Source: Chloroflexota bacterium
Lineage (GTDB): Bacteria > Chloroflexota > Dehalococcoidia > SZUA-161 > SpSt-899
Assembly: GCA_018725455.1 (NCBI GenBank)
Contig: QLUN01000001.1
Span: 1-26,187, forward strand
Length of the DNA stretch: 26,187 nucleotides
Direction of reading: 5' to 3'
The position numbers and the translations under genes were made by a program. A model generated the notes under the pieces. That model worked only from the letters and a program-made list of their open reading frames with translations. It searched no databases and was not told the origin of the DNA. This document shows positions 22,080 to 26,187 of this stretch, piece after piece. Position 1 is the first letter of the stretch; every line of letters starts with the position of its first letter.

Positions 22080-22529
22080 TTATTTGAAAGAGAGTGCTGA
22101 AAGCGCCCTTTCTATGTAACGGGCGATGTCCGTGCATTTTAGATACCACAAGATGTGGCCTCTAAACCCGGCATAACTGTCGGGCTTCATGAGTAACCGG
22201 AGGCGCTTAACCGCCCTCAGGTGTTCCTTGGCCTCGGCCAAGTCAAACCTCCTGGCATCCCCATTGCCACCAACCACCAAAACGATAGTGGGCAGATGCG
22301 GAATTATCTTCACCTGAATAATTCTTGTGTTGCCTGGCGGCCGCATCACCGCGCCAACTTGTGCAGGCGTCTTGCCTGCCACTCCGGGGTGGAACATGAA
22401 AACATCCCCCTCCCCCCCGGCATCTTCGATCAGCCTCTGGGCCAGCCTTTGCTGACCAGCGGTGGCCTTGGCCATTTCGCCCTTGAACGAATCGCCGTAT
22501 AGTTCGGCGTCTAGTAAAATGGGTGTCAT
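22080..22529 (-). CDS. Hypothetical protein (149 aa)
   Basis: No family recognised. Start ATG at 22529 with AAGGAG upstream. The sequence reads as a compact alpha/beta protein: a helix KATAGQQRLAQRLIEDAGG, a strand NTRIIQVKIIPHLPTIVLVVGGNGDARRFDL, then basic helices (EAKEHLRAVKRLRLLM). No signal peptide or Cys/His site of note. It is a single-gene unit with the shared promoter element and its own downstream terminator. Confidence 0.7.
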   Translation of the reverse strand: MTPILLDAELYGDSFKGEMAKATAGQQRLAQRLIEDAGGEGDVFMFHPGVAGKTPAQVGAVMRPPGNTRIIQVKIIPHLPTIVLVVGGNGDARRFDLAEAKEHLRAVKRLRLLMKPDSYAGFRGHILWYLKCTDIARYIERALSALSFK

Positions 22530-22549
22530 CAGAACTCCTTGATTTATTT

Positions 22550-22601
22550 CTGGGCTGCTCCCAGTCAACGAAATGCCCTGCTATAAGCAGGGCATTGTTG
22601 C
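22550..22601 (-). promoter_or_regulatory. Shared promoter/leader element, copy for the 22080 gene
   Basis: Box 1 TTGCAACA with G at 22601; box 2 GCATT beginning at 22576, 25 bases later. Hairpin CTGGG/CCCAG (22564-22560 and 22554-22550) with loop AGCAG. Box 2 is the end of the terminator stem of the upstream gene. Confidence 0.7.
22572..22596 (-). terminator. Terminator of the 22611 gene, overlapping the next promoter
   Basis: Arms AATGCCCTGC and GCAGGGCATT around loop of five, with only a short T-run after it on the minus strand. It lies within the element at 22550-22601. Confidence 0.55.
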
Positions 22602-22610
22602 AAGCGCGTC

Positions 22611-22853
22611 CTACCGACGAAACGGCGACCTGCTGGCGGAAAGCAGCTTCAGAATTGTTGCGCCGTGCTCGGCCAGATAGCGTCCTGAGCGGATCTCGGC
22701 AACATCTGCGGCAGACGTTCGAAAGCCGCTCAAAGCAAACTCAGCGCGAGCGCGATTGATCGCATCCATTGCTGAAATCAAGCCGGCCTCGACCGCTGAA
22801 GAGATCGGCGGGTCATCTGCCGCCTTCTGGCATGCTTGAATTGGTTCATTCAT
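22611..22853 (-). CDS. Small hypothetical protein (80 aa)
   Basis: No recognised family. It is helical and Ala-rich (SSAVEAGLISAMDAINRARAEFALSGF, SAADVAEIRSGRYLAEHGATILKLL) and ends with a basic SRSPFRR. GAGG lies five bases before the ATG. A shared promoter element stands upstream. Confidence 0.65.
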   Translation of the reverse strand: MNEPIQACQKAADDPPISSAVEAGLISAMDAINRARAEFALSGFRTSAADVAEIRSGRYLAEHGATILKLLSASRSPFRR

Positions 22854-22872
22854 ACGATCCTCTCTTTTGTGC

Positions 22873-22923
22873 GTCGTGGTTTACGACACCCCCATTGCTC
22901 CCTCTCGCCTAGCTAGGTGTTGC
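22873..22923 (-). promoter_or_regulatory. Shared promoter/leader element, copy for the 22611 gene
   Basis: Box 1 GCTGCAACA with G at 22923; box 2 GCAAT beginning at 22898, 25 bases later. Hairpin GTCGT/ACGAC (22887-22883 and 22877-22873), loop AAACC. Confidence 0.7.
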
Positions 22924-22931
22924 AGCAATTG

Positions 22932-22964
22932 AAAAAAAACACCCGCTGATTGCTCAGCGGGTGT
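22932..22964 (-). terminator. Terminator after the exonuclease gene
   Basis: Arms ACACCCGCTGA (22939-22949) and TCAGCGGGTGT (22954-22964), followed by a long T-run on the minus strand. Confidence 0.9.
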
Positions 22965-22971
22965 GGTGAAA

Positions 22972-23967
22972 TTAGGCAACCAATGTGATCGCCCAACTTT
23001 TGGTACCCTCCTTGCGGAAGGACTCCATCTTTTCCTCAGAGAGTGTCACTCGTGCGATCAAAGACGGGTCTTTGATGCCCGACTCATTGAGTACGGCCAG
23101 CACTTCAGCCTGAAGCGCCTTGACTGCCTCAGCCATGTCCACCGCGCCCTTTCTGGCACTCTCTGTTGCCCGAACCTTATCGATCTCAACCTTCGGCTCG
23201 CCCGATTTTTTTGCATAGCCGATAATCAAATCTCGGCTTGCATTCATCACATCCGTCTCTCTTTCAATTATTAGCTTGCTGGAGCGGTAGGCTTCTGCCG
23301 CATTCAGCACTTCCACCGGGATTTTTCGACCGCACTTCACCTCATCCCAGAAGCGAAGATGTAGGGGGATGAGTCCCTCGGCCATACGCCGAAGCGCGTC
23401 GTTTCGAGCACTAATAACCGCGAGAACCGTCTCGCCCTCGCGATGGTTTACGAAGTGAATCTCCCGAGACAAATCCCACGCTTCCGGTCGCCCCCATGCG
23501 GTAATTGCCTGATGAACAATCTGCGGGAAGTAGTAAGGCACAACGCGCCCTTCTTTTGCCATCCGGTGAACATCGGCATTGGCGACCTTGATCTCCAAGA
23601 GAACATCAAGCTCCAGATCAGCGCCGTCGAAAGACGATCGAATGATCGGAAACTCATCCATCTCACCAAAAATTGGTGAAGTGAGGATTCCGGTGGTTTT
23701 TTCGTGCCATTGCTTGATGATCGGCTCAAGTTCCTTGCCTCGCCGCATTGCGAAACTCTCCTTGAACTCCCTCTTCTCCCCTTGCTTCTCCCGAACCAGC
23801 GCTGGGTAGTCCCGCTGCCAACTCGCAGCATCTGAGGATGAAAGCAGCCCTCCTTGAAAAGCTATCGTTGCCGCATCGGAGCCGCCGATACCACCGGATC
23901 GCCAGTGGTGCCAACGGGCACTGTCAGGCGAGCCTGACTCCGTCAATTCAAAATGAACGTGCTTCAT
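22972..23967 (-). CDS. YqaJ/lambda-exonuclease-type viral recombinase
   Basis: The 331-aa protein has the PD-(D/E)xK layout of YqaJ nucleases: RSGGIGGSDAATI (23-35, Asp31), MRRGKELEPII (74-84, Glu79), FDGAD with Asp114, LLEIKV with Glu125 and Lys127, and YYFPQIVHQAITAWG (145-159). These enzymes resect double-stranded DNA 5' to 3', leaving a strand for the annealing protein. The C-terminus past about 210 is helical. AGGAGG lies four bases before ATG. With the annealing protein and SSB it makes a Red-like set, here as separate transcription units. Its shared promoter is divergent with that of the 24116 gene. Confidence 0.88.
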   Translation of the reverse strand: MKHVHFELTESGSPDSARWHHWRSGGIGGSDAATIAFQGGLLSSSDAASWQRDYPALVREKQGEKREFKESFAMRRGKELEPIIKQWHEKTTGILTSPIFGEMDEFPIIRSSFDGADLELDVLLEIKVANADVHRMAKEGRVVPYYFPQIVHQAITAWGRPEAWDLSREIHFVNHREGETVLAVISARNDALRRMAEGLIPLHLRFWDEVKCGRKIPVEVLNAAEAYRSSKLIIERETDVMNASRDLIIGYAKKSGEPKVEIDKVRATESARKGAVDMAEAVKALQAEVLAVLNESGIKDPSLIARVTLSEEKMESFRKEGTKSWAITLVA

Positions 23968-23981
23968 TAAGCCTCCTATCC

Positions 23982-24033
23982 CCGGCAAAGCGCCGGTAGG
24001 GGGGTTGCTTAGAGCGTCAAAAAATAGTGTTGC
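23982..24033 (-). promoter_or_regulatory. Shared promoter/leader element, leftward copy for the exonuclease
   Basis: Box 1 CACGCAACA with G at 24033; box 2 GCAAC beginning at 24008, 25 bases later. Hairpin CCGGC/GCCGG (23996-23992 and 23986-23982), loop GCTTT. A C6 run after box 2 could pair with the AGGAGG ribosome site. Confidence 0.75.
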
Positions 24034-24046
24034 GTGATGAAACGAC

Positions 24047-24098
24047 GCAACAACTTACGCATAGATTCAGATCAACCCTTCTTGCCGCACTGACGCGG
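24047..24098 (+). promoter_or_regulatory. Shared promoter/leader element, rightward copy for the 24116 gene
   Basis: Box 1 GCAACA at 24047; box 2 TCAAC at 24072, 25 bases later. Hairpin CCGC/GCGG (24085-24088 and 24095-24098), loop ACTGAC. The opposed copy for the exonuclease begins 14 bases to the left. Confidence 0.7.
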
Positions 24099-24115
24099 TA
24101 ATGTGGGAGTTTCAG

Positions 24116-24625
24116 ATGGAATCAAAGCATGGTTCCGCGCTTTCGGGTGGTGTCTGGGAGCTTGCGGAAGACGAGGATAGGTCAATTCCAAAAAGTCGAT
24201 CCGAAGCAATAAGGGAAGCGTGCGAGGATAGAGAGCCAGAAACTCGGCTTCTTGCCGAGATCATTGCTTTAGCAGTGGAGGACTTAGAGGTAATCGAAGC
24301 AACAAAAGGTTTTGCAATCGAAGTTAGTGACGACCTGCGGTTAAGCGCAGTGAGTTCAGCAACCTTCTTTATAAAGGGCGTTGCCGGAGAGTATATGAAG
24401 CTGATTGGCATCGAATCAGTACTGCCACAGCTTAAGGCAAGGTCAATTGGTGTCCTTGGTGCGCTTGGCCCCGGATGGTCGCATCTCTCAAAGCTAAAAG
24501 ACGATAAGGCGAATCAGCGGATTTTCAAAGCGCTTGGTATTGCTAGGCGGCCCATTGATCGCATGGATGCGCCAGCTAGCGCAAGATCAGGAATGAGAAA
24601 CAAGCTGGTTGTCAGTCTTGTATAA
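24116..24625 (+). CDS. Hypothetical protein (169 aa)
   Basis: No recognised family. It starts MESKHGSALSGG with GGGAG six bases upstream. It has a helical N-terminal half (RSEAIREACEDREPETRLLAEIIALAVEDL), a possible amphipathic middle part (FFIKGVAGEYMKLIG) and a basic C-terminus. No signal peptide or transmembrane segment is clear. It is divergent from the exonuclease with paired promoter elements and ends at its own terminator, so co-regulation with DNA-processing genes is likely. Confidence 0.7.
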   Translation: MESKHGSALSGGVWELAEDEDRSIPKSRSEAIREACEDREPETRLLAEIIALAVEDLEVIEATKGFAIEVSDDLRLSAVSSATFFIKGVAGEYMKLIGIESVLPQLKARSIGVLGALGPGWSHLSKLKDDKANQRIFKALGIARRPIDRMDAPASARSGMRNKLVVSLV

Positions 24626-24647
24626 AGCCCCTAATCTGTATCGTATA

Positions 24648-24685
24648 AAAACCCTGCCCTGAAAGCCAGAGCAGGGTTTTCTTTT
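24648..24685 (+). terminator. Terminator after the 24116 gene
   Basis: Arms AAAACCCTGC (24648-24657) and GCAGGGTTTT (24671-24680) with a 13-base loop, followed by T-rich sequence. Confidence 0.8.
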
Positions 24686-24687
24686 GC

Positions 24688-24720
24688 AAAAAAAAAGAAA
24701 CCCCGCATTTGCGGGGTTTC
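24688..24720 (-). terminator. Terminator after the ssb-like gene
   Basis: Arms AAACCCCGC (24698-24706) and GCGGGGTTT (24711-24719), followed by nine T on the minus strand. Confidence 0.88.
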
Positions 24721-24751
24721 TGAGTGCTTCAAAAGGTTCGCAAGAACGAAT

Positions 24752-24772
24752 CAGTACGGATCAGTACGGATC
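24752..24772. repeat. 10-bp tandem duplication at the ssb stop codon
   Basis: CAGTACGGAT occurs twice in a row. On the coding strand GATCCGTACT repeats, so the last codons and stop of the ssb-like gene are followed by a second copy. Confidence 0.7.
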
Positions 24773-25117
24773 AGACTCATCACTCTCAAGCTCTTCCGTG
24801 CCTGAAGACTTCGGTGAGAGATAGGCGATCGAAGATGCAACCACCTTAACGGAGGTTCTCTCCTTGCCCTCTTTGTCGGTATATTGTTCTACAACCAAGT
24901 GGCCTGAAACACCGAGTCGATCACCCTTCTTGATGGCTGCCAATCGCTCACCCTGCCCACCCCAAGCTTCGACGTTGAGCCAGAGCGGCTCCCTATCCTT
25001 GCCATTACTCACGGCAACGCGCACTTTTGACACCGCCTTGTCGACGCCAACCCTTGAACTGGTGGCGTCGCCACCTGCATTTCCATAAAAACTGTAGTTG
25101 TTGTTGAAACGTGACAT
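24761..25117 (-). CDS. ssb: Single-stranded DNA-binding protein (SSB-like, 118 aa)
   Basis: Residues about 25-95 form an OB-fold of the SSB type: VSKVRVAVSNGKDREPLWLNVEAWG, GERLAAIKKGDRLGVSGHL and YTDKEGKERTSVKVVASSIAYL. The acidic tail ends in ESDESDPY, like the DDDIPF tip through which SSB binds partner proteins, though Phe is Tyr here. At 118 residues it is shorter than chromosomal SSB. GGAG precedes the ATG at 25117; upstream in-frame ATGs would cross the promoter element. Plasmid SSB genes protect single-stranded DNA during transfer and help recombination; it should serve the annealing protein and exonuclease. Confidence 0.87.
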   Translation of the reverse strand: MSRFNNNYSFYGNAGGDATSSRVGVDKAVSKVRVAVSNGKDREPLWLNVEAWGGQGERLAAIKKGDRLGVSGHLVVEQYTDKEGKERTSVKVVASSIAYLSPKSSGTEELESDESDPY

Positions 25118-25132
25118 TTCTTGCTCCGGTGA

Positions 25133-25184
25133 GATCCGAAATTGGATCAGGGTATTTGCAGCTTGAAAAAAATAACCGTGTTGC
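25133..25184 (-). promoter_or_regulatory. Shared promoter/leader element, copy for ssb
   Basis: Box 1 CGCGCAACA with G at 25184; box 2 GCAAA beginning at 25159, 25 bases later. Hairpin GATCC/GGATC (25148-25144 and 25137-25133) with a six-base loop. The start codon is 42 bases after box 2. Confidence 0.7.
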
Positions 25185-25218
25185 GCGTGCGTATGGCATG
25201 GGCTACCCTTTGAAAGCC

Positions 25219-25422
25219 ATGCCATCCGTCTATCAGATTCCATCTTTTTCTACCTTGCAATGCCTTTTCATGCGGGATCGAGTCTTCGCCGTTAGCGGCG
25301 ATGTGATCTCCATGATAGAACCGCAGCCCTGCGCCAAAAGCGGCCAGCGTCATTGGCTAAAAACCAAGCCCAAGCAACCCAACACAAATCTTAGGACGAT
25401 CACCAAAAATGACCACCAGTAG
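25219..25422 (+). CDS. Doubtful small ORF (67 aa) overlapping the traB-like start
   Basis: Begins MPSVYQIPSFSTLQCLFMRDR and ends KNDHQ, overlapping the first 14 bases of the traB-like gene. No good ribosome site precedes the ATG at 25219 or a second ATG at 25270. Such an overlap with a following gene is seen for real operon partners, yet the frame could be chance. The 25118-25408 interval otherwise holds the ssb promoter element and presumably the traB promoter, which I could not assign. Confidence 0.25.
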   Translation: MPSVYQIPSFSTLQCLFMRDRVFAVSGDVISMIEPQPCAKSGQRHWLKTKPKQPNTNLRTITKNDHQ

Positions 25423-26187
25423 ACGAGCGGAGGCTATCACTCTTGGTGTCCGGTTCCTTGCGGGAGCAGCGCTGTCAGCGATGGCTTGGTTGCATGTCGG
25501 AAATTTAGCGCTGCTGATCCTATTTCCTGTTGGCCTGGCGATGGCTACTCGCCGCCGTGAAGCATTTGCCTTCGTTTTTGGGTACTTCTCATTCAACAGT
25601 GCAGAGATACCATCAATCATGCTTCGCTTTTTCGACGGTGAATGGGTCACTCTAGCCGTGCTCGCTCCAATCGTGCTGACTGTCATCTTATCGGCACCGT
25701 TTCTTCTCACGGGGAAAGGTTCAGCGTTGAAGCGATCGACTGGTGCGCTGCTGGCCTTCTTGCTCATCACCCTTCCGGGAATCGGTTTCGTCGGGTGGCT
25801 CAATCCCCTGTTTGCGGCAGCCATGCTCTACCCAAGCCTCGGAGCCATTGGGATTGGTTTGTGCATCATCACCTTTTCATTCATTGCCGGCCAGAACATT
25901 ACAACGCGCAGGGGTGCGGGCCTTCTCCTTCTATCACTTGCGCCAGCCCTCTTCATCAACGTGTGGGCAGTCGCACAGCTAAAAGAGCGCCCTGCCATCT
26001 TCGGTGTTTACGCAATCAACACTGATCTCGGAAAGCCCTCTGGAACCCCTGAGTACCGTGAGATAGTAACGGCTGAGATCGCCCGGAGGGTGGAGGCTCA
26101 CACCGGCGAAGGCTTCGATCTGGTCATTTTTCCCGAATCGATCCTACACGACGTCTCCGCAGTGGACGAAGTGATGCTCATGCCAGT
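25409..26187 (+). CDS. traB: TraB-like conjugation protein, nitrilase/Lnt-type, N-terminal part
   Basis: The frame runs open to the window edge, 259 codons seen. Six or seven hydrophobic segments (approximately 11-29, 31-46, 79-100, 112-136, 142-161, 168-190) are followed by a nitrilase-type domain starting at AIFGVYAINTDLG (196-208) and FDLVIFPES with Glu243 in the place of the catalytic Glu. This is the layout of apolipoprotein N-acyltransferase and of the TraB proteins of Ti-type and related conjugative plasmids. The Cys and Lys of the catalytic triad lie beyond the edge. TraB is often dispensable but raises transfer efficiency. The ATG at 25409 has only a distant AGGA. No shared-type element is found upstream. 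Confidence 0.75.
   Translation, partial: MTTSRRAEAITLGVRFLAGAALSAMAWLHVGNLALLILFPVGLAMATRRREAFAFVFGYFSFNSAEIPSIMLRFFDGEWVTLAVLAPIVLTVILSAPFLLTGKGSALKRSTGALLAFLLITLPGIGFVGWLNPLFAAAMLYPSLGAIGIGLCIITFSFIAGQNITTRRGAGLLLLSLAPALFINVWAVAQLKERPAIFGVYAINTDLGKPSGTPEYREIVTAEIARRVEAHTGEGFDLVIFPESILHDVSAVDEVMLMP

Noticed and set aside
397..25184. The shared hairpins as CsrA binding sites
   Set aside because: Their loops (such as AATCC, AGCAG, GTCCT, AAACC, AGATG) lack the GGA that CsrA needs.
25147..25353. Minus-strand frame of 68 aa upstream of ssb
   Set aside because: It crosses the ssb promoter element, has no ribosome site, and overlaps another doubtful frame on the plus strand.

Overview
The window looks like part of a large conjugative plasmid or integrative conjugative element from a proteobacterium, most likely gamma- or beta-; I cannot name the species. 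Evidence: a KfrA-like coiled-coil protein, a mobile CsrA homologue, a tyrosine recombinase, an RSF1010-RepA-like helicase fused to a Toprim-like region, an H-NS-like protein, a DsbC-like thiol isomerase, a relic of a TraJ/PilT-type ATPase, a 1615-aa methyltransferase-helicase, a phage-type recombination set (annealing protein, YqaJ exonuclease, SSB) and, at the right edge, the start of a TraB-like nitrilase-family membrane protein. No rRNA, tRNA or CRISPR array was seen.

Layout. 1-3.3 kb: leftward genes, a small protein, then kfrA-csrA-integrase packed with 3-nt gap and 4-nt overlap, then two small genes on their own promoter. 3.3-4.25 kb: three small rightward genes ending at a bidirectional terminator. 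4.25-6.3 kb: leftward DUF4326-SLOG gene behind a terminator or attenuator, then a four-gene overlapping operon. 6.4-8.05 kb: dsbC-like gene and an internally deleted secretion ATPase. 8.1-8.95 kb: a lone HDOD regulator. 9-12.9 kb: small gene, replication helicase, H-NS-like gene, unknown gene. 12.9-25.1 kb: a run of mostly single-gene units, nearly all leftward, usually separated by their own intrinsic terminators: methyltransferase-helicase, small proteins, annealing protein, secreted nuclease with a zinc-ribbon gene, membrane-protein pair, exonuclease, SSB. 25.4 kb to end: traB-like gene, cut by the edge.

Main discovery. Thirteen transcription units carry the same compact upstream element: a box Y-GCAACA, 19 bases, a second box GCAA(T/C) (variants GCATT, TCAAC, TCAAT), then 6-7 bases, then a short hairpin, usually with a 5-6-nt loop. 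Box spacing is constant (25 bases start to start; 26 in one), the hairpin begins 36-38 bases after the start of box 1, and the start codon follows box 2 by about 41-50 bases in most cases. Hairpin arms differ in sequence but stay complementary, as expected for a conserved structure. The element occurs on both strands, always pointing into a gene, and includes two divergent pairs. Upstream of the gene at 18392-18607 box 1 is amplified as four tandem 9-bp copies. Genes under it include SSB, annealing protein, exonuclease and methyltransferase-helicase, so it appears to define an element-specific regulon for DNA maintenance or establishment genes. The kfrA-csrA-integrase operon, the HDOD gene, the replication helicase, the H-NS-like gene and traB lack it. 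The trans-acting factor is not identified.
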